From Coprobacter secundus (GTDB taxonomy: Bacteria; Bacteroidota; Bacteroidia; Bacteroidales; Coprobacteraceae): a stretch of 64,000 nt of DNA. The stretch covers positions 62,001-126,000 of the forward strand of contig JTDA01000010.1 of the NCBI GenBank assembly GCA_000803105.1, given 5' to 3'. The notes beneath the pieces were generated by a model. It did no database searches. It was given only the letters and a program-made list of their open reading frames with translations, and was not told the origin of the DNA. Positions within the stretch are counted from its first letter, which is position 1, and every line of letters starts with the position of its first letter. Shown piece by piece: positions 36,892 to 46,418 of this stretch. Both the position numbers and the translations under genes were made by a program.

Positions 36892-39138
36892 TTATTTGTC
36901 CCATGTCATCGTGAGTTTCTGTAGCTCACGGGAATTGGGGCCCACCGAGATGTTGAACTTCCCGGCTTCCCAATCGTATTTCAAATCCTGATTATAGAAC
37001 TTGAGCTGCTCGGTCGTAATGCGGAAGGTTACTGTCTTGGTCTCTCCCGGTGCAAAATCGACTTTCTGAAAGTCTTTCAATTCTATAACGGGTCTCGAAA
37101 CAGATGCTTCGGGGTCTCCGATGTAGAGTTGCACGACTTCTTTTCCGGTATATTTTCCGGTATTGGTAATGTCGATGCTCAGTGTTACGACATCGTCATC
37201 TCCTCTGGCCTTTTTCTTGTCCAAAACGGGTTTTCCATACGTGTACCGGTTATAACTCAACCCGTAACCGAACGGATAGAGGGGTTCATTGACGCAATCG
37301 ACATATTTTGTCGTCGCCCAGAAGCCGGAATACGGACGTCCCGTCCTGAGGTGGTTGTAATATATGGGTATCTGCCCTATGTGGCGGGGAAATGTGGCTG
37401 TAATCTTTCCTGAGGGACATACTTTTCCCAATAATATGTCGCACAGAGCTTCACCGGCCATAGTACCGCCGTGCCAGGCTTCTACAAGGGTGGAAAACTC
37501 GGCATCTTCCTCAGTAAGAATCAAAGGCCGGCCGCTGAATATGACGACAACGACGGGTTTTCCTGTTTTCTTGAGTTCGCGAAGCATCTTTTTCTGGCAG
37601 TCAGGCAGGGAGGGATTTACCCGGCTTTTGGCTTCTCCACTCCAAGAGGAGGGTTCGCCTACGGCTGCAATTATAAGGTCGGCATCGCTTGTCTCAGCAA
37701 TGGCCCTGCGTATGAGCGAGTCGGTGGGTATGGTGAATGCCCCGTCGTATATGCAATAGTCTTCGATATAATTGGCTCCTTGCGAGTAGGAGACTTCGCA
37801 TTTCCCGGCCAGGGCTTCGCGGAGCGCTTCGTATGCCGAGTGCATCTTGTCTTTAGAGTAGCCGTATGACCATGTACCGAGCAGCTCTCCACGTACATTG
37901 CCCATAGGGCCTACAACGGCTATTTTACGGGGAGGGGTAATCGGCAGGAGCTGCTCGGAATTCTTGAGCAGGACAATAGACTCGGCAGCAAGCCTACGTG
38001 CGACATCGCGGTTTTGAGGTGATAGTACTTGTGATTGCCGTTGCTTGTTTTTCAGATACCTGAAAGGGTCTTCAAACAGTCCTAATTTGTATTTGGCTTC
38101 GAGCACTCTGCGGCAGGCGGCATCTATCCGGCTGAGGGGGACCCGTTTTTCTTCTACCGCTTTTTTGAGACAGAGTACATACAGGCTGGAACTCATGTCC
38201 ATATCGAGCCCGGCGTTCATCGCCAGCTCGGTGATTCGTTGAGCGCCGCCCATTCCGTGTTCTGACATTTCGGCCAGCGAATTGGCATCGGATACCATGA
38301 ATCCTTTGAATTTCCATTGGTCACGCAGTAAGTCGGTCAGGAGCCACTTGTTTCCTGTGGCCGGTACTCCGTTCACGACGTTGAAAGAGGTCATCCCACT
38401 ACCCGCTCCCTCATCGAAGGCTGCCTTGTAGGGCGGCAGATAGTAGTTGTACATGGTTACGGGGTCCATGCTCACGGTATTATAGTCGCGTCCGGCTTCG
38501 GATGCTCCGTACAAGGCAAAATGCTTTACACATGCCAGGAGGGTATTGGGTTTGGAGAGGTCGTCACCCTGAAATCCCCTGACCATCGCCCGGCCTATGC
38601 GGGAGCCGAGGCAGGGGTCTTCTCCTGCACCTTCGGCAATACGCCCCCATCTCGGGTCGCGGCAGATGTCGACCATAGGCGCGAATGTCCAGTTGATACC
38701 GAATGCGGATGCTTCGTCGGCTGCGACCCGTGCACTCTCTTCCAAGAGGGGCATGTTCCAGCTGCATGCACTGGCCAAGGGTATGGGGAAAATCGTATAG
38801 TATCCGTGAACGACATCGAGCCCTGTAATCAAAGGTATCTTCATGCGCGAATTTTCTACGGCAAATTTCTGGGCGTCTTCGGCTGCTTTGGCATCGAACC
38901 CTCCGACCGAACTGACAAGCCCTTTTCTTATGGCTTCGTCGAGTCCTATGGCACTGCCGACCACTTTGGGGCTGCCGACTCCTCCCAAATTCAACTGCCC
39001 GATTTTTTCTTCCAGCGTCATCTTCTTCATCAATGATGTGATAAAGTCATCCATCTGCCTGTCGTCCGAGGATTTTTTTGCCTCCCCGTACGTCACTGCC
39101 AATAACAGGATAATAAGGATAGTGTGTATTCGTTTCAT
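36892..39138 (-). CDS. bglX: GH3 beta-glucosidase (BglX-like)
   Basis: 748 residues from the ATG at 39138 (MKRIHTILIILLLAVTYGEA, a signal peptide); the open frame extends 49 non-coding-looking codons upstream. The GH3 N-terminal barrel shows MTLEEKIGQLNL, TFAPMVDICRDPRWGRIAEG, ACVKHFALYGASEAGRDYN and the nucleophile Asp284 in FKGFMVSDANS. The GH3 C-terminal domain (VLLKNSEQLLPI, VAVGEPSSWSGEAKSR) and a fibronectin III-like domain (VTLSIDITNTGKYTGKEVVQ) complete the BglX layout. It removes terminal beta-linked glucose in the periplasm. It is the first gene of the seven-gene enzyme operon, with promoter and operator sites at 39251-39340. Confidence 0.94.
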   Translation of the reverse strand: MKRIHTILIILLLAVTYGEAKKSSDDRQMDDFITSLMKKMTLEEKIGQLNLGGVGSPKVVGSAIGLDEAIRKGLVSSVGGFDAKAAEDAQKFAVENSRMKIPLITGLDVVHGYYTIFPIPLASACSWNMPLLEESARVAADEASAFGINWTFAPMVDICRDPRWGRIAEGAGEDPCLGSRIGRAMVRGFQGDDLSKPNTLLACVKHFALYGASEAGRDYNTVSMDPVTMYNYYLPPYKAAFDEGAGSGMTSFNVVNGVPATGNKWLLTDLLRDQWKFKGFMVSDANSLAEMSEHGMGGAQRITELAMNAGLDMDMSSSLYVLCLKKAVEEKRVPLSRIDAACRRVLEAKYKLGLFEDPFRYLKNKQRQSQVLSPQNRDVARRLAAESIVLLKNSEQLLPITPPRKIAVVGPMGNVRGELLGTWSYGYSKDKMHSAYEALREALAGKCEVSYSQGANYIEDYCIYDGAFTIPTDSLIRRAIAETSDADLIIAAVGEPSSWSGEAKSRVNPSLPDCQKKMLRELKKTGKPVVVVIFSGRPLILTEEDAEFSTLVEAWHGGTMAGEALCDILLGKVCPSGKITATFPRHIGQIPIYYNHLRTGRPYSGFWATTKYVDCVNEPLYPFGYGLSYNRYTYGKPVLDKKKARGDDDVVTLSIDITNTGKYTGKEVVQLYIGDPEASVSRPVIELKDFQKVDFAPGETKTVTFRITTEQLKFYNQDLKYDWEAGKFNISVGPNSRELQKLTMTWDK

Positions 39139-39250
39139 TCCAATAAAAAATTTATTACAGACTTGTTTTCGCTTTATTTTCAAATAATGGCTTCTGCCGG
39201 GTGCCGGGGGATTATGGTGTTGTCCCCGGGCTTTATGGTTACATGGTCCG

Positions 39251-39340
39251 ACAAAAGTAGTTGCATCGAAACAATGGGCTGCCATCTATATGTCTCATTT
39301 ATTTGAATATTTGTTTCAGAATCGAATGGCGAATTTGTCT
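39251..39340 (-). promoter_or_regulatory. GH3-operon promoter with direct-repeat operator sites
   Basis: On the minus strand, TACTTTTGT (plus 39251-39259) matches the -7 consensus TAnnTTTG exactly and sits about 113 bases before the GH3 ATG. Upstream are AGACATA (plus 39289-39295), AAACAAA (39310-39316) and AGACAAA (39334-39340). The first pair is 21 bases apart and the third lies 24 further on. The gap between the -7 box and the nearest site is 29 bases, as at susC1. A regulator binding as a two-turn-spaced array beside the promoter is inferred. Confidence 0.6.
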
Positions 39341-39456
39341 ATACAAGGGTGGTACATTTTGCAATTTATCCAATCATCATTCTTATTATCAACATTTTAT
39401 ATTTTCAAAATTCTTATCAAAGTTTATCTCAAAATATTTTCCGACGAGCGGGCCGG

Positions 39457-40281
39457 CTAATATTTCACTTTTATCCAAGGGGCGTTTTCTGCAACCCACT
39501 TTTTGAGCTCAACCGGGATATCGGTGCACATATAGTCACATCCCAAGTACGCCCCGAGCATAAAGTCCTGTACCGACTTCCCCGGCCACAGGCTTACGAT
39601 AATGCCTTCATCGTGTGCCCGCCGTACACTTGCGCGACTGGTACCGTCCATGGTCGCCCCGAGGCGTTTTATGCCGACAGTCTTACAGAGGTCTATGGTC
39701 TCATCGTTGCAGGGCTTGGAAGTGATGAGCAACAGTTCTACTCCGGGGTAGCGCGATTGCAAATAGCGCAACGCCCGATAATCGCTCGACGTGAACACAT
39801 AAAGGGCATCTGCGGGCTTCTCTGCCATGACTGCTTCATAGAGTTTGTCGCAATACTCCTCAAGACGACGGGAGGGATAGAGATGTTGCGGAGCGGTCTT
39901 CATCTCAAACTCGACATAGAGCCCCGGCTTGTCGTGCAGGAAGCGAAGCAGTTCATCGAGAAAGAGCACTTTGTTCCCTTGCCGGGTATGCAATTGCTCT
40001 ATTTCTGCCCGAGTATGCTGCTCTACCACGCCTTTGCCGTCGGTGGTACGCTCCAGCGAACTGTCGTGCGTGATGACGAGTGCTCCGTCGCGGGTCATCC
40101 GCACATCGGTCTCGAATCCCCGGTATCCTGCCCGATAACTGGCTTCAAAGGCCCGGAGCGTGTTCTCGTCGTATTCCAGGCGCCCTCCCCGGTGTGAAAA
40201 GAGCCGTATTTCCTGATTTTGGGCGAATGTCTGGGCGACGCATATAAGGTATGTCGCAAATAACAAGAGGTACGGTTTCAT
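39457..40281 (-). CDS. Secreted glycerophosphodiester phosphodiesterase (GDPD)
   Basis: About 274 residues from the ATG at 40281, which starts a signal peptide (MKPYLLLFATYLICVAQTFA); an ATG at 40293 adds four residues. GDPD motifs are LFSHRGGRLEYDENTLRAFE, GYRGFETDVRMTRDGALVITHD and ERTTDGKG, giving the His-Arg, Glu-Asp and His residues for metal binding and catalysis. It hydrolyses glycerophosphodiesters to glycerol-3-phosphate and an alcohol. Its place between the regulator and the GH3 operon suggests that it strips glycerol-phosphate (or a similar phosphodiester) from the PUL substrate, though phospholipid turnover is possible. Confidence 0.92.
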   Translation of the reverse strand: MKPYLLLFATYLICVAQTFAQNQEIRLFSHRGGRLEYDENTLRAFEASYRAGYRGFETDVRMTRDGALVITHDSSLERTTDGKGVVEQHTRAEIEQLHTRQGNKVLFLDELLRFLHDKPGLYVEFEMKTAPQHLYPSRRLEEYCDKLYEAVMAEKPADALYVFTSSDYRALRYLQSRYPGVELLLITSKPCNDETIDLCKTVGIKRLGATMDGTSRASVRRAHDEGIIVSLWPGKSVQDFMLGAYLGCDYMCTDIPVELKKWVAENAPWIKVKY

Positions 40282-40356
40282 TTTTATATCCATATTACAT
40301 ATAGTGTGATAAATTCGTACAATTACTTCGTTCCGATAGCGGACACCGCATTTCCA

Positions 40357-43300
40357 TCACTTGCCGAAATGTTCGGTCAGGTACTCTTTCGGCGATATCC
40401 CGAAATGTTTCTTAAAGAGATTGGAAAAATGCGACTGGGTCCCGAAACCAGTCATCTCACTGATTTCTCCCAATGTATATTCCCGGGTCAATATAAGCTC
40501 GGCCGCGCGGTTGAGACGGTATGTCTTAAGCAAATCATTCGGAGTGGCTCCTGTAAGTGCTTTGATTTTCCGGTAGAAATTGGCACGGGAATAACCCAGC
40601 TCGCGGCTAAGGATATTGATGTTGATATCACCGTTGGATATGTTGTCTTCTATGTATTTGTACAATTTGTCGAGAAATTTCCGGTCGAGCGGGCTGAGCT
40701 CGAGCCGTACGTCTTTCTCCGCCGGGACAGAGTCTTGTGCTCCACATGCCGAAATGAGAAGAGCTTTGAGCTTGTCCTGCTTTGCCATCATCCTGTTGAC
40801 TATGGAAATAAGCACACTCGGATTGAAGGGTTTGCTGAGGTACATATCGGCTCCCTGGTCATATCCTCTTATCTGCTCCTCGTCCATGACTTTGGCCGTA
40901 AGCAGGATTACGGGGATATGGCAAATGTCCTTGTTCTTCTTCACTTCACTGCATAGCTCATATCCGTCCATACGCGGCATCAATACATCGCTAATGATGA
41001 TGTCGGGAACCGTCTCCACAGCCCTTTGCAACCCGTTGAGGCCGTCAAATGCCGTGGTTACATCGAACTTATCGCTGAACAGGCCGGCTATAAAGGCGTT
41101 CATATCGGGATTGTCTTCGATGATAAGTATCTTCCTGCGTTCGGCACCAGCCGCCTCTTCTTCTGCGGCATCGTCCGTAACGGGGATTGCAGGGAGGATA
41201 TCACTGCCGGCTGCCTGTTCTGCTTCCTGCTTCATATCCATATCGTCGGATGCCCGTTCGTCTTCGCTATATGCACTCTCGCAAACGGGAATGACAACCG
41301 TAAAGGTCATCCCCCGGGAGACATTCCGTTCGGCACGTATTTTTCCCTTGTGGTTTTCGACCAAGTGATATACGTAGTTCAATCCTATGCCGAATCCTTT
41401 TATCTGCCCGTATTTCGAGGGTGTCACCAACCGGCTGAAACGCTTGAAGAGCCGTGTAAAATCATTTTTATCTATGCCTATGCCGTTATCGGTCACCCGG
41501 ATTTCCATATACGTCCAATCGTTTCCGGTAGTTCTTTCCGGGTATTTTGTCAAGTCGAGCTTGACGATAATACGACCGCTGTCGAGCGTATATTTGGTCG
41601 CATTCATCAGCAGATTGTTCATAATCTTATCCAGCTTATCGGCGTCGTATATGACCGTAAGACTGTCGTACGGGCAGTCGAATTCCACTATCTGATTTTT
41701 CTCTGCCGTATATATATTGTATAATTTAATAATATTTTCCAATTGGTGAACACAATCGTGCCGACTGACTTTCAGCGGAAGTGTTTCGTCCTTGACATGG
41801 CGAAACTTCAGTAACTGGTCGGTGAGGTCAAGCAACCGGTCTACGTTGCCGGCTATAAAATCGAGATTCGACTCTACTTGCTGCTCGCTCAGAGTCCGAT
41901 ATTTGTCTTTCAACATCTTTACAGGGGCATAAATCAGAGTCAGGGGTGTCCTCAACTCGTGCGATATGTTGGTAAAAAAGTTTACTTTCATCTGGGACAT
42001 TTTGTGTTCCTGCTCAATTTTTGCCTCGATAAGGGTATATCTTTCTTTGGCAAGCTTGAGACGGACATATAGTTTACTGAACAGGAAAACAAGCAATACC
42101 GCCAATACCGCATATACGGATAGCGCGAGAGGATGCAACCAAGGTGCGGGACTGACTTCGACGTCGAGCAGCTTTCTGGGCTCACCCCAGGCCCCGTTAC
42201 GATTTTTTGCCTTGACCAGGAAGGTATAACTGCCTGCCGGCAGGTTGGCGTAGGTAGCCCGGTTGTATTTGCCTATATAGTTCCATGTGTGGTCGAAACC
42301 TTCGAGCATATAGGCGTATTCGAGAAACGACAGACAGTCATAAGCAATGCCCGAAAACTCGAAACTGACAACATTCTCGTCATGGTCGAGTTTGAGGTTC
42401 CTTATCAAGGATATATCCCTGTCGATGACTCCGCCGTCTTCGGGTACCACGCTGTTGCCGAAAAGCTTGAAGTCGGTAAGATATATGGGAATGTCTTGGC
42501 GGACAGGCTCCACGTTATCGGGGAAGACTTCTTCGAGTCCTGTGTTCCCGCCGAAATAGATATGTCCCCGGCTGTCCTTGAACGTACATTTTTCATGGTA
42601 CTGGTTGCCTCCGATACCGTCTTGCTGGAGATAGACGTTGATGGTATCGGCCGGTGATATGCGGTATATGCCGTAAGAAGAACTTGCCCATATATTATCG
42701 TGCGCGTCGCACTCGATGCCTACCATGTCATTGCGCTGGAGCGGGTCGTACTGCTTCAGCGTCTTCTTTTTCAAGTCGTATTTCATAAGGCCGTTGCCGT
42801 AAGTGCCGATCCACAGGTTGCCTTTAGCGTCGAGCCTGAGTTCTACGGCATTGCTCCAAAGCTTCCGGCACTTGGCATCGAGAGCACTGGCTACCAGCGA
42901 ATTGGCATCGATGACGTAGATATTGTCCATGTATGCCGAAAAGAGCATCTTGTCATCGGAAAGGGGTATGATTTTGGTGATGTTGTTGCTGTTGGAAACG
43001 GCCGATGTGATATGTTGCTTGAGAGTAAGGTCGTCGTCGTAGATATATAATCCGTTTTCGGACGAGCCCGCCCATATCCTGCGGTTAGCGTCTTCGGCTA
43101 TGGTAACCACATTTCCGGTTCCGGAACAGGTTTTTACCAAAGAGAGTTGCCCGTCCCGGCCAATGTTGCAGACTATAAGCAAATTTCCATACCCGACCCA
43201 TAACCGGTTGCGGGTATCACAGTATATTTCCTGCACAAAGTTGCTGTTGAACACCGACAGCCAGGGGGTCGTGGAGGCGTTGTACCAGACCACTTTCCCG

Positions 43301-44400
43301 GTGGCGGTATTGTAATATGCCAGGCCGTCATAGCGGGTTCCTATCCACATATTTCCATACCGGTCGGCGGTAATACGGGTGACAAACCGGTTTCTGAACA
43401 GGTTTACTATGGCTTTGTTTTCATTAAATATCTTTTTCTTGTTCGAAAGCATGAAATGCCCCCGGTCGAAAGTCCCGAACCACACGTTTTTTTCCTTATC
43501 GACAAATGCCGTATTGATATCGACAGAGGGTATATCGGCAAACTCGTCGTTGTTGTACCGGCTTATCACATCGCGGGTTTCCATGTCGTACACAAGCGCA
43601 CCTTTGTTTCTTGTGCTTATCAGCAACTTACGGCCTCCGTCGACGGGCAACATCTGATTGATACGCAAATCGTCGAGCGCATGAGGGAAATCGCCGTCGC
43701 TGATTTCGAGGCTATGCAAATCGAGGAGCTTGATGCCGTTTTCGGTACCCAAAAGTATCTTTTCACGGTCACTGACCATACAGTTTACAACATCGTCCCG
43801 TCCTACGACGATTTTGGAAATCAGGCTCAACGAACGGTCGAGCTTTATCAGCTCTGCCCCATTGGTGAGCCACAAGTTGCCGTGACTGTCGGTAACGGCT
43901 CCATATATGACCTGCCTGTCGACTTCGATGCGCGGTATAAGCGTCTTGTTTTTTTCATCTATCTCGTACAGCCCGTTATAGCCGTATGTATATATTCTCC
44001 CGGCATACTGGACAAATCCGAGAAAAAAACTTTCCATACCGGTCGAGGTACTCTGCGAGTATCGGTGAAACTCGTACTTCCCCCGTGCCATCGAACAGAT
44101 ACCCTTCCCGGTAGATATCCACAGCTTGGAGGCGTCGTCGACATAAAGGCCTGTAATGAGATTGGAGGGTATGGAGTGTTCGTCGGCTTCGTCATAGAAG
44201 AATACATCATAGCTTTCGCCGAAGCTCTTACAAAGTCCGTTTGCCGTAGCTATCCATATATATCCCAAGCTGTCTTGGGCAAAGGCATTGACCCGAAGGT
44301 TTGACAAATCGGTGCGATGCAACGGCTGTGAAAGGACATCGGAGAGTGCCGACAAAATAAAAACACAACATAGCGATATCGTCAGTATTTGTTGTCTCAT
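40357..44400 (-). CDS. Hybrid two-component system (HTCS) sensor/regulator
   Basis: 1347 residues in one chain. A signal peptide (1-24) is followed by a periplasmic sensor of two-component propeller repeats (for example GYIWIATANGL, GNLWLTNGAEL, GNMWIGTRYDGL, GNLWIGTYGNGL) and a Y_Y_Y domain (about 690-750). A membrane helix lies at about 757-778. Histidine kinase: FFTNISHELRTPLTLI with His814, ATPase boxes at MNNLLMNATKY, DNGIGI and GFGIGLNYV. Receiver: ILIIEDNPDM with phospho-acceptor Asp1138 in DIIISDVLMPRMDG. AraC-type DNA-binding domain: about 1257-1345. By family it binds an oligosaccharide in the periplasm and activates its PUL. It is transcribed divergently from the rhamnosidase pair, with repeats in the space between. 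Confidence 0.97.
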   Translation of the reverse strand: MRQQILTISLCCVFILSALSDVLSQPLHRTDLSNLRVNAFAQDSLGYIWIATANGLCKSFGESYDVFFYDEADEHSIPSNLITGLYVDDASKLWISTGKGICSMARGKYEFHRYSQSTSTGMESFFLGFVQYAGRIYTYGYNGLYEIDEKNKTLIPRIEVDRQVIYGAVTDSHGNLWLTNGAELIKLDRSLSLISKIVVGRDDVVNCMVSDREKILLGTENGIKLLDLHSLEISDGDFPHALDDLRINQMLPVDGGRKLLISTRNKGALVYDMETRDVISRYNNDEFADIPSVDINTAFVDKEKNVWFGTFDRGHFMLSNKKKIFNENKAIVNLFRNRFVTRITADRYGNMWIGTRYDGLAYYNTATGKVVWYNASTTPWLSVFNSNFVQEIYCDTRNRLWVGYGNLLIVCNIGRDGQLSLVKTCSGTGNVVTIAEDANRRIWAGSSENGLYIYDDDLTLKQHITSAVSNSNNITKIIPLSDDKMLFSAYMDNIYVIDANSLVASALDAKCRKLWSNAVELRLDAKGNLWIGTYGNGLMKYDLKKKTLKQYDPLQRNDMVGIECDAHDNIWASSSYGIYRISPADTINVYLQQDGIGGNQYHEKCTFKDSRGHIYFGGNTGLEEVFPDNVEPVRQDIPIYLTDFKLFGNSVVPEDGGVIDRDISLIRNLKLDHDENVVSFEFSGIAYDCLSFLEYAYMLEGFDHTWNYIGKYNRATYANLPAGSYTFLVKAKNRNGAWGEPRKLLDVEVSPAPWLHPLALSVYAVLAVLLVFLFSKLYVRLKLAKERYTLIEAKIEQEHKMSQMKVNFFTNISHELRTPLTLIYAPVKMLKDKYRTLSEQQVESNLDFIAGNVDRLLDLTDQLLKFRHVKDETLPLKVSRHDCVHQLENIIKLYNIYTAEKNQIVEFDCPYDSLTVIYDADKLDKIMNNLLMNATKYTLDSGRIIVKLDLTKYPERTTGNDWTYMEIRVTDNGIGIDKNDFTRLFKRFSRLVTPSKYGQIKGFGIGLNYVYHLVENHKGKIRAERNVSRGMTFTVVIPVCESAYSEDERASDDMDMKQEAEQAAGSDILPAIPVTDDAAEEEAAGAERRKILIIEDNPDMNAFIAGLFSDKFDVTTAFDGLNGLQRAVETVPDIIISDVLMPRMDGYELCSEVKKNKDICHIPVILLTAKVMDEEQIRGYDQGADMYLSKPFNPSVLISIVNRMMAKQDKLKALLISACGAQDSVPAEKDVRLELSPLDRKFLDKLYKYIEDNISNGDININILSRELGYSRANFYRKIKALTGATPNDLLKTYRLNRAAELILTREYTLGEISEMTGFGTQSHFSNLFKKHFGISPKEYLTEHFGK

Positions 44401-44459
44401 AGAGGTTTCATGGATATTAAAAAAAATAAACAGGTGTGATAAATCACTGTGTAAATTTA

Positions 44460-44617
44460 TCTCAAAATATCGTATATTTCAAAACAAATTTGTACGATTT
44501 CCCTATTTTGAGACTTATATAATAACTTTTGAGACAAAACACGAGACTTTGAAGACAAATATCACACAAATCGGGATAAATGAAAAACTGATACGGCCGT
44601 AAATTGCGTAACATTGT
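44460..44617 (+). promoter_or_regulatory. Divergent regulatory region: 21-bp-phased operator array and inverted repeat
   Basis: On the plus strand, AGACTTA (44511-44517), AGACAAA (44532-44538), AGACAAA (44553-44559) and a weaker GGATAAA (44574-44580) follow each other at exactly 21 bases. TAACATTGT at 44609-44617, one mismatch from TAnnTTTG, could be the -7 box for the rhamnosidase gene at 44660. Its gap to the last site is 28 bases, close to the 29 at the two other PUL promoters. TCTCAAAATA (44460-44469) and TATTTTGAGA (44504-44513) form a perfect inverted repeat nearer the HTCS start and may serve its own promoter. Confidence 0.6.
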
Positions 44618-44659
44618 AAATCAAAAAAAATCAACTTTATCAAACAATAATTTTACGTA

Positions 44660-46384
44660 ATGGTGAAACCTCATTTATTTATAGTGTTTTCTCTCTTATG
44701 CTTGTTTGCGCTCAGCTCCCAAGCGAAAGTCACGCATACAACCGTACCTCCGGCCAGAATCGTCTGGATGTCGGATAATACCGGGAAATTCGTCTCCAAT
44801 CCCAATCACCTGTTGGGGACATTCAGCGGACAGTTATCGGTATCTGATACTTCGTATGCAACCCTGATGAGCTCCGACACGCATCAGGCCTCCATTTTAC
44901 TGGATTTCGGCAAGGAAATGTATGGAAGGATAAAAATATTTTCGGCTATCCGGGAATGTAAAGTTCCCGTCAGATTGAGAATACGCCTGGGCGAGTCGGT
45001 CACGGAGGCCATGAGCGACGTGAATATGCCGGATAACCCTCAAAACCCGACCAACGAGCATTCGTTGCGTGATTTTACGGTCTCGGCTCCGTGGCTGGGC
45101 TCTTTCCAATGCGGGAACAGCGGCTTCAGATTTGCCAGGATAGATTTGCTCGATAAGGATATAAAATATAACTTGCGCCATGTATCGGCTGTCTCGCTGA
45201 TAAGGGACATCGAGGACAAGGGATCGTTCTGCTCTGATAATAAACGGATAAACCAAATATGGCAAACAGGTGCTTATACCGTAAAACTGAACATGCAGGA
45301 GTACCTCTGGGACGGGATAAAGCGCGACCGGCTCGTATGGGTGGGCGACATGCATCCGGAGGTGATGACGATAAACAATGTATTCGGGGAACAAGAGGTG
45401 GTGTACAAGAGTCTCGACTTTGCCCGCGACGATACGCCTTTTCCGGGCTGGATGAACGGGATGTGCTCCTATTCGTTGTGGTGGATAATCATACAGAAGG
45501 ACTTGTATATGTACCAGGGCAACCTCGATTACTTAAAAAGCCAGCGCGACTATTTGCTCCGTCTCGTCAAGCAGATCGACGAGAGGATTGACGAGAACGG
45601 GGTGGAACGGCTCGACGGAATACGCTTTCTCGACTGGCCGACATCGGAAAACCGGAATGTGATACACAGCGGACTGCAATCGCTCTCTTTCATGGCGATG
45701 AAAGCGGCTGTACAAATCGGGGAGTATATCGGTGACAGGGATATGATAAGAATGGCATCGAGCTGCCTCGAACGGATGAAGGGGGTGGCTGTGGATGCTC
45801 ATGATAACAGCCAAGCGGCAGCGTTGAATATCATATCGGGGTTGAGCACAGACCCAGAGAAGGATTGTGAAACGATATTGAAAAACGGCCTTGACGGTTT
45901 CTCAACATTTTACGGGTATTATATGCTGGAGGCTCTTGCCATGCTGGGCAAATATGATGAGGCTCTCGACTTCATCTCTACGTATTGGGGAGCGATGCTG
46001 GACTTGGGGGCAACTACTTTCTGGGAAGATTTGAAATATGCCGACGTAGCCAATGCGGCACGCATCGACGAGATAGTGCCGCCGGGCAAGCATGACATAC
46101 ATGCAGGCGGGGGTGCTTATTGTTATAAGGGGTTGAGGCTGAGCCTTTGCCACGGATGGGCATCGGGCCCTACATCCTGGCTTACCCGGCATGTGCTCGG
46201 CATCGTCCCGATAGAACCGGGATGCCGTGTCCTGCAGGTGAAACCCAACCTCGGCCCGCTACAGTCGGTCAAAGGGACTTTTCCCACTCCTTACGGTATC
46301 GTAACGGTAAGTTGCACGAAAAACAGCCGGGGAAAAGTCGTATGTGACATAAAGGCTCCGAAAGGGGTAAAGATAGTCAGGTGA
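44660..46384 (+). CDS. GH78-like alpha-L-rhamnosidase
   Basis: 574 residues with a signal peptide (LFIVFSLLCLFALSSQA). A beta domain (ASILLDFGKEMYGRIKIFS) precedes a six-hairpin catalytic domain with the motif WDGIKRDRLVWVGDMHPE. Its Asp218, Asp223 and Asp230 match the +5/+12 spacing of the GH78 acids, with Asp in place of the middle Glu. TTFWEDLKYAD could supply the general acid, and PGCRVLQVKPNLG ... VKGTFPTPYGIV is the usual C-terminal beta domain of GH78. It is shorter than the GH78 enzyme at 31 kb (932), lacking the N-terminal beta-sandwich set. It is the first gene of the rightward PUL arm. Confidence 0.85.
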   Translation: MVKPHLFIVFSLLCLFALSSQAKVTHTTVPPARIVWMSDNTGKFVSNPNHLLGTFSGQLSVSDTSYATLMSSDTHQASILLDFGKEMYGRIKIFSAIRECKVPVRLRIRLGESVTEAMSDVNMPDNPQNPTNEHSLRDFTVSAPWLGSFQCGNSGFRFARIDLLDKDIKYNLRHVSAVSLIRDIEDKGSFCSDNKRINQIWQTGAYTVKLNMQEYLWDGIKRDRLVWVGDMHPEVMTINNVFGEQEVVYKSLDFARDDTPFPGWMNGMCSYSLWWIIIQKDLYMYQGNLDYLKSQRDYLLRLVKQIDERIDENGVERLDGIRFLDWPTSENRNVIHSGLQSLSFMAMKAAVQIGEYIGDRDMIRMASSCLERMKGVAVDAHDNSQAAALNIISGLSTDPEKDCETILKNGLDGFSTFYGYYMLEALAMLGKYDEALDFISTYWGAMLDLGATTFWEDLKYADVANAARIDEIVPPGKHDIHAGGGAYCYKGLRLSLCHGWASGPTSWLTRHVLGIVPIEPGCRVLQVKPNLGPLQSVKGTFPTPYGIVTVSCTKNSRGKVVCDIKAPKGVKIVR

Positions 46385-46418
46385 AACAACATAAAAGAAA
46401 TATAAAGGATATATTATC

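Noticed and set aside
39349..40197. 282-codon frame on the plus strand over the GDPD gene
   Set aside because: Mirror image of the GDPD coding region; no domain and no ribosome or promoter support.
43456..44304. Long open frame opposite the HTCS gene (282 codons)
   Set aside because: It is antisense to the beta-propeller region of a clear gene, with no start context or recognisable domain.
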